DNA from: Phellopilus nigrolimitatus | Lineage: Eukaryota > Basidiomycota > Agaricomycetes > Hymenochaetales > Hymenochaetaceae | Direction: 5' to 3' | Assembly: GCA_021029095.1 (NCBI GenBank) | Contig: JAJOHG010000114.1 | Coordinates: 22,880-86,879, forward strand | Length of the DNA stretch: 64,000 bases | Part shown: piece after piece, positions 48,536 through 58,524 of the stretch | Numbering within the stretch: the stretch's first letter is position 1 | How the letters are laid out: each line of letters opens with the position of its first letter | Notes under the pieces: model-generated | Seen by the model: only the letters and a program-made list of their open reading frames with translations | Databases searched by the model: none | Told to the model about the DNA's origin: nothing | Translations under genes and position numbers: made by a program

Positions 48536-50311
48536 ATGTCTAGCATCCCAGATAATCGTATCTTCGAGCGACAAGCCGGTAATATTTCGCGTCTGGTGGA
48601 TGATGCGATAGTGAGGGTTTTGTTGTTTTGTGACACCATCGCCCTCCTGCGCCTTGAGCAGGTGAGCGCCGCCGACTTTATACATCGTTAATAACATAAT
48701 TCTGACCCTTGAATGCCGGTTCGAAGACATGCAGGTACCTGAAGCTGTTAATAGCAAGACAGGAAGTCTGGATCGCCATTTTACACAGGCTACCTCGCGA
48801 ATCGATGCCCAGTATCGCCCCGCATGAGAGGCGCGATGAAGCCGATTTCCGCGAACTTGCGATACGAGCAGTGCGAGGATACAAGAACTGGACATCTAGC
48901 AGTCCGAAGCCCTCTCGCAGAGTCCGGCTGAGTGTAATAGAGCCTGGAAGCATGCTCGCCGATCCCCGACTTCTTCCTGATAGAAAACACATGGTCTATT
49001 TCTAGAACGATAAACTATACCGCGTGGACGTTGAACAGGATGCATACGTGCTCGAACGCGACCACAGCCACGCCGAATTCCTTCATTTCACCTACTCGAT
49101 GAACCCGACTGGCGAATCTGTCAAAATATTCATCATATCAAGACCCGAGGATGACCATGATGCACCCACGTACGTATCTACACCAAACCTTGAATATATG
49201 AATGATCTGACAGGCAGCGGAAGTATATTTCTCATCGAAGTGATCGAGTTTATCTTCGCTTCGAGAAAATGCACGCCTGTGAGCACCGTGGTACTAAACT
49301 GGAAGAACATCTGCGATGTAGCTCGATACGACTACGTTATGTTGGATGGATTCGGGCCGACCGTTAACGCGTCGCTTTTGTATATCCCATTCAAAACAGG
49401 GCTTTTCGGCGGGCAGACCACCAAGGGGGCCATCGTTCTTGACTGGAAGAGACATTTGATCCTCTTGTCCTCCTTTCACAAATACGTAAGTAACCAATAC
49501 AGCACGCGATGTAACGTGCTGACATAAATGTCAGGATGAAGCGAAAGAGAGTTTTGATTCGCCATCCTACATCGTGAACGACCACGTGCTATACGTTACA
49601 GGACGTAGCAGCGATTGCCCTTCTATTTGCTCCATTCATCTTTGGAGATTCAACGATTACTGGCGGGACTGCGGCGATCCAACGTCATGGGTGATCTCCA
49701 CAGTCAATCCTGATCATGCTACTTCGTTTCCGCTCCCCCGTCCTTCTTCAACCCCAGATACCATCCTCCTAAGTACATATCCCTCAAACTGGCTAGACCT
49801 TGAGAAAGCAAGGTGCAAGGATCCGCATGTCGTTTCGCTTTCGCTAATTGATGTTACTTACTGCTGGAATGGAGTTAGGGGAAGAAGCGATCCCTGTTTG
49901 TCCAGATCCTTCCACCTACATTTTTCGGAGTGGCCAAGCGTTCCAGGCATGCTATCGCTTGGGCAATTCAGCCTCGACAGCAATCCCCATTTGATTCTCC
50001 GACCCGCGGACGAAACTGGGACTTTCGTGGATCCCGATCTTCTCCCATCCCGACACGGTCGATTTGCGCTGTGTACGCTGGGAAGAGATAGAGATCCTCA
50101 TGCTCGTCCGCAAACACTAGCGATCGCTCTGCTTCCAGATTCCACCTCATCCGGAGTGCTGGAACACCTCGATAACAGAATTGCTCGCCAAATCATCATG
50201 GAATATTACGGCAGTGCAATCATCACATCTTCCCGAACACATAACTCAGACGCACACAGAACACTACCGGACCCCGGAGGGTTTGTGTTTGTATTCGAAC
50301 AATATGATTAG
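48536..50311 (+). pseudogene. F-box-like protein, paralogue 2, with one in-frame TAG
   Basis: The start MSSIPDNRIFERQAGNISRLVDDAIVRVLL at 48536 and exon 2 TCRYLKLLIARQEVWIAIL align with paralogue 1 (25690-27515), including the intron position. The frame continues through RLPRESMPSIAPHERRDEADF. At 49003-49005 the codon is TAG. Paralogue 1 has Trp here (VYLWEDRL against VYF-stop-NDKL) and the alignment has no gap, so the change is TGG to TAG. Downstream the frame stays open through VDVEQDAYVL, an intron ending near 49214 (TGSIFLIEVIEF), the exon DYVMLDGFGPTVNASLLYIPFKTG-, a further intron at 49486-49534 and a last exon to the stop at 50311 (FVFVFEQYD). Apart from the TAG everything is intact. 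It may be a young pseudogene, an allele, a base error or an edited transcript. Confidence 0.75.
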
Positions 50312-50736
50312 GTTGCTGGATGCGTTTCAACCTGCTATCTATTTATTACAAACCTCTTTGGATGAAATGTTTCAGAACGGCATCACTGGATTTCATTGAA
50401 AGTGCCATTCGATTTCTCGACTTTCCCTCACTTTGACAGCATAATTTATCGGGTGGCTGGGAGCCTCGAAATCAGCCTTTAGAAGGAAACCACCAAATCT
50501 AACTATTTGTTTTCATCGATCATCTGAATTTGTAGGCCTATTGGCCTTGAAAGTAACTCAAGGATGCAGACTGTCTGAGGTGTCGTCGGCCTCACTTCAT
50601 GCAGATTCCTTGGGCGCTGGGAAACCAAACTACTAGCTGGAACAAGCTATACGCGCTGCAGCGCCGGCGCCGGCGTGCCCTCGGTGTGAGCGCGCTTAGT
50701 GACTCACATATAATTCTCTTGCGCATTACCGTGCAG

Positions 50737-51280
50737 CTTGCGCGTGCTCGCGACCGCGTCGCCGCGCAACTTCGACCTCGTCGCGTCACTCGGTGCGGAC
50801 CATGTGTTTAATTACGCTGACGCGGACGTGTCTGCGCAGATAGAGGCAGCGACGGGTGGGACACTTCGGCACGCGGTCGACTGCATCAGCGAGGGCGACA
50901 CGCCGGGGCAGGTCGAGCAGGCGATCGGGGACCGCGGGAGTTTCGTGAGCGCGACGGTGCCATACGAGGCAACGCGGACGGACGTGCAGCACACGTTTGT
51001 CCTGGGGTACTTGCTCCTCGGGAAGGTGCGCCGCTCGCTGCATATATGCCGCACTCCGCCTCAATTCTCGATTCAATTGAACTGCAGGCGATCGAGCCGC
51101 CGATGAAGCTGCCCGCCAGTCCGGAGCAGCACGCGTTCGCACGGACGGCGTCGGAGAACCTCGGCGCGGCGCTCGCGGCCGACCAGGTGAAGTCGGGGTC
51201 GATCAAGCTCATGCCTGCTCGCGAACGTCAAAGACGGCCTGGAGTACCTGCGCAGCGGAAAGGTGTGTTCGCGCGCTTCT
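50737..51280 (+). pseudogene. Truncated zinc-type alcohol dehydrogenase / quinone reductase remnant
   Basis: The exon from 50737 reads RVLATASPRNFDLVASLGADHVFNYADADV, then AVDCISEGDTPGQVEQAIG and GSFVSATVPYE, the nucleotide-binding half of a medium-chain dehydrogenase (enoyl-reductase type). A further exon gives EPPMKLPASPEQHAFARTASENLGAALAADQVKSGSIKL. The final LLANVKDGLEYLRSGKV is in another frame, two bases off. The N-terminal GroES-like domain and a proper glycine-rich loop are not found upstream (only a poor match near 50620-50670). It is thus broken at both ends and most likely non-functional. Confidence 0.7.
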
Positions 51281-51299
51281 GTGTCTCTTCCAGATGAAT

Positions 51300-52147
51300 C
51301 ATATTTCGATAGGCCAGCGGAGAGAAAGTCACATGGCACTACATGAAACTACGTTGCAACACTGAAAATACATTTTCCTGATGCTATTGTCCATATTATC
51401 TAAGTGACCATGATTTGTAACGAAATGAGAAATGAAAATGATTGTTCATGACAGGTCCAGCCATCAAGGATTACATCAATCGCATTGGGATTACACAATT
51501 AGAGGTCTTTTGCTATCAATCAGAGGCTTAGTATCAATCCGAGGCTGCACTCGTATCAATCAGACCTTGCTCGCTTAGCAGGCCCTGAGCCGGGCTTCGA
51601 TATCTCGGCATATCCTAAAATAGGTTGCATTAATAATCATGGAAAGTTCGACGCCTCAGCGCACAGCACAGCGTAACACAATGTAACACCTACCATAAAA
51701 ATTAGTCTTGCTGCCACTGCCGCCACCATCGTGTCCTCTAGGAGTTGCAAACACCAAATGAGGCATTTACTAGTCATTTAATCGTCATGGCGAACATAAT
51801 TCTAAGCTAATAATTTAATGGAGGACAAGCAAAGATACTGTGGGTGTATAAAATGTGCTATGTAAGCGATCGGCTCTGCTGAAAATAGAAATTCCGACTC
51901 GTTTTCTCCGTTTTAGGCAGTGTCGATCGATTACCTCTGTAGATTGGATCCGATGCGTGACAAGCTCGCTAGCTGTTGTGCCGAGTCGGCCATCTTCTCG
52001 GCTAAGCATTAGTCATTGCTTCTCACGCCACTCGCTTATTTTCATTCCAAGGAACGTTCGTTTTCAATCCGAGCTAATCGCACCTCAGATTGAAAGCAAA
52101 AGACCTCCATTGCACTGTGCTTGTAGTTGTGGGATTTCACTGTAGGG
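51300..52147. other. Intergenic region, no gene recognised
   Basis: About 850 bp between the dehydrogenase remnant and the Tc1-type element, with short unrecognised frames only. Around 51510-51570 a short word (ATCAATC-[AC]GAGGC/CAGACC) recurs two to three times. Confidence 0.35.
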
Positions 52148-52149
52148 TA

Positions 52150-53383
52150 CAGTCATGTGACATAAGTTTATTCCGGTTCTCATGCCTCAATCCGACAACT
52201 TTGCCTCATATCACAACAAATGCTGATTCAATCATGCCCAAACAACTTGGAGAATGTTAATTCACTCCGTCTGATTGTCATGCTGTAGTTAATTTAGCCA
52301 ATTCTTATCTAACTCAGCCTTAAATTGCTAAACCATCCAACACTCTGATTTGACTGTCTGTCAGGTTCTTTAGAACTACCACAATTGAGGCCACATCAGT
52401 GACACACCCAGGAGTGTATGTCTGAAAAAAATCAAGAACAGGGGTTTGCATAATTTTAAGTGGTCACTTGTTGGCAACAGATGCCAAACACTTGTTGACA
52501 ACACCCATAACTCCAACATCAGCCTCTCCTCCCCAGCAGCCCCCAGGGCTATCCAGATGGGTTAATATTGTTACTTGGGCATATATTCACACTATGCATG
52601 CAAAAAACCCCACTCTGAGTGACAAGCATAAAGAGAAATGGCTTGCTCAAATAACCGCAATTTTACCCTCTGGAAAGGAGGAATGGCACAGAGTCATCTG
52701 GACAGTAATATCACTAGTAAAGCTTTGGAAGAGCTACAGGATCCCTCTAGTATGGAAATAACTCAAAGAGGAGCTTGAAAAGAAGTGCCTGGCAGCTATT
52801 GTTAAGTCAGGAATGTCAAGAGCTATGATTTGAGGGTACATTGCATATAACAAGCAGGCCCACTCATTTTTATGCCCAAGGATAGCCAAAAGAGCAATGG
52901 TTATGTGGAATTGATCATAACAGGATCCCTCTGGGGCATTTATATGGAGTTTTATGAGGAGATGTGGCTTGTAAAGGTCATGGAAGATGAAGCATCAGTT
53001 CACAGATTCAATGCAGTGAAAACAATCAGGGACAGCAATTTCCTGGAGACATTTCCGCACCCAGCTCAATCATTAGACATTAACCCCAGTGAAAATCTTT
53101 GGTATCTGACAAAAATCCCAACCAGAAAAGGACCAGAAACATTCCGGAACAAGAAAGAATTGAAGAGGGCACTTTTGGAGGAATGCGAAAAGATTGACAC
53201 TAAAATAATTAATTCTCTTATTTCTAGCATGCCTATACATGTGGAGGAGATAACAGAGGTCAAAGGAGGAACCACCAAGTGTTGGATTGATAATTTATTT
53301 TGTGTTTGTGGAGTAATGAAGCAAACAAATTTTGATGAGTTCATGATTGCCACACCCCGGAATAAACTTATGTCACATGACTG
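52150..53383 (+). mobile_element. Tc1-type DNA transposon, 1234 bp, with perfect 27-bp TIRs
   Basis: Both ends carry the same 27-bp inverted repeat, beginning CAGTCATGTGACATAAG and ending TTTATTCCGG. TA dinucleotides flank it at 52148-52149 and 53384-53385. The length of 1.23 kb is normal for Tc1-type elements. It encodes a decayed transposase on the plus strand (see next entry). The TIRs are identical although the coding part is broken, which suggests fairly recent movement by a transposase supplied in trans, or a recently broken copy. The right TIR interrupts the 3' end of the minus-strand gene at 53373-54640. Confidence 0.88.
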
Positions 53384-53405
53384 TACAACACTTTTGTTTA
53401 CCTAG
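52468..53405 (+). pseudogene. Decayed Tc1-type DDE transposase
   Basis: Two open pieces (52468-52761 and 52872-53405) are in conflicting frames with stops between. The second shows the family C-terminal half: VMEDEASVHR (second catalytic Asp region), FPHPAQSLDINPSENLWYL (third acidic residue in NPSEN, where the family has NPIEN), a Lys/Glu-rich helix and SSMPIHVEEITEVKGGTTKC (Tc1 end motif, usually SMPRR...GGxTKY). The first catalytic Asp is not clear. It cannot make a full enzyme. Confidence 0.8.
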
Positions 53406-54640
53406 GTTGTTTCTTTCTGGGGGAGGACATTCTCCTACTGCTTGAAGCTCAGATTGTCTCTTTTTTGAAGGGCATTCTCCTAACAGTCCGCGCCTTATAT
53501 AGTCCCTTTCCAACCCACTTGGATGAATGCGAGTATTTCTTTCTGGGGGAGGACATTCTCCTACTGCTTGAAGCTCAGATTGTCTCTTTTTTGAAGGGCA
53601 TTCTCCTAACAGTCCGCGCCTTATATAGTCCCTTTCCAACCCACTTGGATGAATGCGAGTATTTCTTTCTGGGGGAGGACATTCTCCTACTGCTTGAAGC
53701 TCAGATTGTCTCTTTTTTGAAGGGCATTCTCCTAACAGTCCGCGCCTTATATAGTCCCTTTCCAACCCACCTGGATGAATGCGAGTATCATAATTAAATT
53801 GATGAATTGACAGGTCGATCTCACTTGTTGTCCCTGAATACCTGGCTATATCATCCATGAAATTATCTTCCTTGACAGGGTTTGCTGGATTTTTTGTCAC
53901 TGTATTATTGTGCATATCATAGAATCAATATGTCAGCTATCCATGCAGTCCCTTGAGAGATCCCATAGCTTACCTCTGAGACATAGCTTCTTTGTGCCAT
54001 CCTCAATGAACCATTTATAATATAATTTCTCTTTCAAACCACCACCTTCAAGAAAACAGAACTGATCAGCAAGGTAGACAATTACTGGAAATGCAGCCTT
54101 CTTGAAATAAAGTAGAATTGCTATCCAAACTACTCACATACATGTGTCCCGCTGATAAAATAGATAGCTCCTATCAAGTCTTCATTGTTCTTAACTGCAT
54201 CTGTAAGCTCTTCAAATTTGCCATCTGCTTCATTTATGTGTTCTGCTCGAGCCTAGTGGTACATCTCAGGGTTTGAGGCATTTGCAGCTCTAGTCCTGGC
54301 ATTGGACTCACCTGTGTAATCTTGGAGTATTTATTGGTGTAGTACAGTACACATGTTGAACATAGTTCACTGTGTGATATAGCTTCCATCCTTTAAGTTG
54401 AGTCTTAGGTTTGAAAACTTCCTGATGTTGGTTGAGATAATGTGTGATGGTCTGTTGCTGGGGGATTGTTGTGATGGAGCTGGAAGAGCATGCAGGCTTT
54501 TATACAGGTAGCTCCAAGCAGCAACAAATATGCCACAGTTTGCATTGCAACCATCACCATGTGCAACAACTGTGCACTTGCCAAGGGCTGCAAAAATGTG
54601 CAATGCACATGTGTATTGCAGTAGCAACACTTCACTCCCT
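53373..54640 (-). CDS. Unknown multi-exon gene ending in three 42-aa repeats
   Basis: I do not recognise it. Minus-strand exons with good coding character are: HYLNQHQEVFKPKTQLKGWK running to TPINTPRLHR (54305-54460); AEHINEADGKFEELTDAVKN then NEDLIGAIYFISGTHVC (54130-54250); KKAAFPVIVYLADQFCFLEG then GGLKEKLYYKWFIEDGTKKLCLR (53975-54100); and VTKNPANPVKEDNFMDDIARYSGTTSEIDLS leading into three copies of a 42-residue unit containing RIHPSGLERDYIRRGLLGECPSKK. GTAAGC/GTGAGT donors and TACAG/CTAG acceptors fit. The sequence is AT-richer than the host genes nearby, lies between transposons, and its last codons plus stop come from the Tc1 right TIR. It may be part of another mobile element or a host gene cut by the insertion. 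The 5' end is not fixed. Confidence 0.4.
53407..53790. repeat. 126-bp tandem repeat, three copies
   Basis: Three head-to-tail units of 126 bp, near-identical. Each includes a GAGGACATTCTCC word, a T6-7 run, and ACAGTCCGCGCC. The period is a multiple of three, so both strands stay open through it (110 codons plus, 180 codons minus). Exon continuity supports the minus strand as the coding one. Confidence 0.95.
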
Positions 54641-56088
54641 GGGTGTTAGAACTTACCTTGCTTACCTCACGACCCCCCTTACATCATTCCTTCCTTGCTT
54701 AGTCAGGCCCTTCACCTATCCATTATCTTTCCCTTAGTTCATGGCCTGACCCCTTCCTCATTGTACACGCTGTACCAGTGTACCACTGGCTACCTTCCGA
54801 TATCGTCGCGGAACGGGTACAGGACCGCGGTTGAGCATAGAGACGGATTGAGGATTGAGGACAAGTACGGACGCGGATAGAGGATCGAGCGCGATCGCGG
54901 ACGCGGACGAAGGACCGAGGATCGACGCGTATGACACAGGGATGATGAGTCGAGTCGCGGAGACATCGCGGGGCACTCTTTGTTCAGTTACCTTACTGGG
55001 ATCGCGCACGGACCGTAGACAGAAACAGGATTCGGTATTTAGTCGAGATAGAGGCATCTTTGTACGGGGGGCTTCCCCTTCGCGATCACCACACTGAATA
55101 GGATTGACACACACTTCTCATCTTCTGTCTTCACGATCTCTCGTTCGCTCTTCTTGACTTCGCGATCGACGCGTGATTCGTTTCTCGACTCCGTCTTCGC
55201 TTCTGAACCCTACTCGACACCTTCCTCCATCACGAACGCCCTCCGACCTCGATCCAACAGCACCCCCGTCTCGACAGGATCGATAGAGAGGGTACGAGAC
55301 AGCGTCGCGTCGTCCCAGCGTTGAGTCCCCTGTTGGCCCTTCTCTCTTCTTGATCAAGACACTGTAGATTCCCCGAACCCTGTGGGCTGTCCTCGACAGT
55401 CTGTGCTACTTGCCCGAAAGGGTCTCGTAAACCTGGAACCAACCGCGGGGGTTTCAAAGTGTCTAGCTGACCAAGACTCGACACGCCAAACGACCGCGAT
55501 CACGATTTCGCCCTGCCGCGCGAAGGCCGTAACCTATTAGGAGCGCTCCGCGACGCGCTCGACGATCCAGACCGCGCACCGTCAGTGTCACAAGGGACAG
55601 TCAGACGACGAGGGACACCGCGGTCACCGTCGACCGGACCCTTTCAAAGAGAGCTCAGCATCCACCCATCGACCGCTCGAGAAGAACGACGTCTGCGACG
55701 AGAGCGCCAACGACGATCGAGGTCGCGATCTCAGTCACGCTCCCAGGATCGAGGACGTACGACACACCGAACCTGACCTTCGCCACGACGGTCGCAATCG
55801 CCTCGACATATAGATAGGACACCCGCCGCGTCTTTATCGCCGATCTCACAGATATCGAACAGCCTCCAGAGCTTCTCGATAGACCGCGGCCGCCTGGACC
55901 TCTTCTCAGACAGCCCCCTCACTCCACTCGATCAGCTTGCCGCATCTTCGCGATCTATCTTTTACACACCGCCAGTCGCCTCCACTCCAGCGCCGTTACG
56001 CTTCTCCGCCCGCTCGCCGTCTCCGACACCACCTCCACGATCACGACCGACCCCGCATCCGATCGCGCCTATTCGACCCGTCGTCGCC

Positions 56089-58524
56089 ATGGCACAACCA
56101 CCGCCCCCAGCACCGTTCTTTACGCCAGTCGTTGGCGTCGACCCAGGCGACATGCCTCTTACTGGGGATCGCCGAGCTCCCACGTTCCCGGAGGACGAGG
56201 AGAGCATTCCACACTTTTTCAACGTGATCGAGAATCTCGGTCGCCGGAACAACATCACGGACCCTGACGCTATCGAATGCGCTTGCCTGTACGCTGGTCG
56301 CGAAGGCTTCACGTGGAAGTCACTCCCAGCCGCGACCGGGAATCTGTGGACGCCCTTCCGTGAAGCAGTCCTCACACTCTACCCAGGCGCGGAACCTACG
56401 TTCACTGTCCGCGACGCTCGACGGATCATCAACGCGCAGCCAGCAAGCGGCCACACTGACAGAGGCTCGCTAAGCAAGTACTTCCGGGAGTTCTCGCTCG
56501 TATCCGCGTATCTCAAGTCACAGTCGATCTTCAGTGATCTTGACGTCAACCGCGGCTTCCTTGAGGGCATCAAGGGATCGCTACGCGAAGAGATGAACCT
56601 GCGCAAGCTCATTAAAGACGACACGCACAGCCCCGACTCGACCTACCCGATGCAGGAGGTTTTCACGTTGTGCGACGACATCCTTAAGCGCGGATACGCC
56701 GGGGTCGCGAAGGCCACAGCGTCCACGTCGAACACGCGGACTCCCGCTCCTGCACCGGCCCCTGTCGTTGTGAAACAGGAGGGCGAGGCATGGACCGCGA
56801 TGACTCGACAGTTGGAATCTCTTCAGTCGCAACTCGTCGCGATGCAGAGAACGCCAACGCCGTCCACACCGAGCCAGAATACGGCTCGACCGACAGCCCC
56901 TTACGTACCCGCCCCTTACGTGCCACCTGCGCCTGTCGGGGAAGCCTTCCCGACTCGACGTCGCGTGTGCATGTGGTGTACCGATCCGGAACATTTCCTC
57001 CTCGTTTGTCCAGGAGCGAACGAAGCTCTGCGACGCGGCGAGATCTTGCGCGATGCCAACAACCAGCTCACTCTACCGAACGGAGTCCTCTTCAGTCGCG
57101 AGCAGCCCGGCTTCTCGTTTGAAGAAAAACTGCGATACTGGAAAGCCGCGAACCCAGACTTCAAAGTAGGCGACAGGGCAACCGGCCCGCCACACATGCC
57201 GTCAGCAAGCGCAAACTTCAGCTTCGGAACCGCGTTGTGGTCTACCGGAGCGGAAGGTAAAACATCGAGGGCCGCGTACATCGAGGACGTAACAGATGAG
57301 GACCAGGAATCAGAAACAGCCCTAGTAAGCACCCGGTCGACCGCTCGTCTCCCTGAAAGTGCGAAACGTGTTCGATTCGACGTCGACCCCATGCCGCGCC
57401 GTCCAGCGACCATCGCGCAGCCGGCGTCGTCTCGTACCCCGTCACCGTCGCCACCTGCGCGATCGCGGGCTCCGACCCCGCCTCCATCCTCGCAGGAATT
57501 AAGGGCACTCACGCCGCTCTCGGCCATTCGCCCGGTATCTCCCGTGCCCGCGGCACCTCCTACCCCGCAACGCGCCGCGAGCGTCGAGGCTTCCGCAACT
57601 GAACACAGTGACGAAGAAGAGGAAACGGACGAGCTGGAGGACGACATAGACGAGCATGCTCGACCGCCAGACGCGATCCCGCTACCTCCAGACTCTGGGC
57701 CTCAGTACAGGTACCAAGCCCCAGTCGAGAACGCATCGATACCGAAGGAGCTCGTAAATCGCATTCTCGATGCATCTGTACCCGCCACCGTCCGCGAACT
57801 CCTCTCGGTCGCTCAAGATTGCCGCAAGGTCGTCCGCGACGCAGTCACTACGAGACGCATCCCCACCACGATCGCGACCCCGTCGCGAGCACAACAATTG
57901 CCGCGTGCCCAGGCTCTCGTTCAAGATAAAGATGTGTCGAGCTCGCTCCAGCAGACCCAGGACGAGATCGAGCAGGGGACCATCACCTCCAAACCAGTCA
58001 CGGATGGCTCCAGCCTCTTCGCGCACCCCGGCGCGAACAGACCGCTTGAAATCGCGGTCACGCCAGAGAACGACCCTCACCTCAAAGAAATCAGCGCGAT
58101 CAAAGTCCTCTTGGCAGGCGTCTGCGTCGCTACCGCCATCCTTGACACCGGGTCGACGTTTATTTGCCTACGCCGCGATATCTGGGAACGAACCGGAACC
58201 CCGCTACGTCCGGACATGCGTATTCGCGTAACCACGGCCGACAGCACCGTCGTCACCTCGCTCGGACTTATCTCAGGCCTCGAAATCAAGATCGGCGACC
58301 TCACCATCGCGATGAACGCGCACGTAGTCGAACAGGCCCCATTCGAGGTTCTACTAGGGATTCCGTTCTATGCGCACACATGTTGCCAAACGAACTTCGA
58401 CTCTGACGGTCGCCAAATCCTTACGATCACGGACCCAGAGACGTTCGAGCGCTTCGCGATCCCCACCACGACTCGCTCCAACGCGAACGGCGCCTTCGCC
58501 AGCTTCACCTCGGGTTTTACCTGA
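56089..58524 (+). CDS. Ty3/gypsy Gag-protease polyprotein
   Basis: An 811-codon open frame starting MAQPPPPAPFFTPVVGVDPGD. The N-terminal half is the capsid-like Gag (FFNVIENLGRRNNITDPDAI, KYFREFSLVSAYLKSQ). A zinc knuckle C-x2-C-x4-H-x4-C sits at about residues 294-307 (CMWCTDPEHFLLVC). A long Pro/Ser/Thr-rich, then acidic linker follows. The C-terminus carries the aspartic protease with VATAILDTGSTFICLRR (active Asp near residue 686) and VEQAPFEVLLGIPFYA. The stop TGA is at 58522-58524. A GGGTTTT heptamer two codons before it can move ribosomes into pol. No lesion was seen in this frame. Confidence 0.92.
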   Translation: MAQPPPPAPFFTPVVGVDPGDMPLTGDRRAPTFPEDEESIPHFFNVIENLGRRNNITDPDAIECACLYAGREGFTWKSLPAATGNLWTPFREAVLTLYPGAEPTFTVRDARRIINAQPASGHTDRGSLSKYFREFSLVSAYLKSQSIFSDLDVNRGFLEGIKGSLREEMNLRKLIKDDTHSPDSTYPMQEVFTLCDDILKRGYAGVAKATASTSNTRTPAPAPAPVVVKQEGEAWTAMTRQLESLQSQLVAMQRTPTPSTPSQNTARPTAPYVPAPYVPPAPVGEAFPTRRRVCMWCTDPEHFLLVCPGANEALRRGEILRDANNQLTLPNGVLFSREQPGFSFEEKLRYWKAANPDFKVGDRATGPPHMPSASANFSFGTALWSTGAEGKTSRAAYIEDVTDEDQESETALVSTRSTARLPESAKRVRFDVDPMPRRPATIAQPASSRTPSPSPPARSRAPTPPPSSQELRALTPLSAIRPVSPVPAAPPTPQRAASVEASATEHSDEEEETDELEDDIDEHARPPDAIPLPPDSGPQYRYQAPVENASIPKELVNRILDASVPATVRELLSVAQDCRKVVRDAVTTRRIPTTIATPSRAQQLPRAQALVQDKDVSSSLQQTQDEIEQGTITSKPVTDGSSLFAHPGANRPLEIAVTPENDPHLKEISAIKVLLAGVCVATAILDTGSTFICLRRDIWERTGTPLRPDMRIRVTTADSTVVTSLGLISGLEIKIGDLTIAMNAHVVEQAPFEVLLGIPFYAHTCCQTNFDSDGRQILTITDPETFERFAIPTTTRSNANGAFASFTSGFT
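58512..58518 (+). promoter_or_regulatory. Putative -1 ribosomal frameshift site (G GGT TTT)
   Basis: In the gag frame the seven bases split as X XXY YYZ (G GGT TTT), the canonical form of a -1 slippery heptamer. The gag stop follows after one more codon (ACC TGA). The pol frame is exactly -1 and is open without a stop from here to 61241. I did not fold the downstream RNA. Confidence 0.65.

Noticed and set aside
53465..53797. Plus-strand frame through the 126-bp repeat
   Set aside because: Open only because the period is a multiple of three. The minus strand has matching upstream exons, the plus strand does not.
54480..54580. Ulp1-like cysteine protease motif (GDGCNANCGIFVAAW)
   Set aside because: Only one short resemblance, without the upstream His and Asp parts, and in a different frame from the next exon. 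Likely chance.
54647..56088. 5' LTR of the gypsy element starting TGTTAGAAC
   Set aside because: No copy of this sequence is seen after the integrase end (62074-64000), so an LTR call is not supported.
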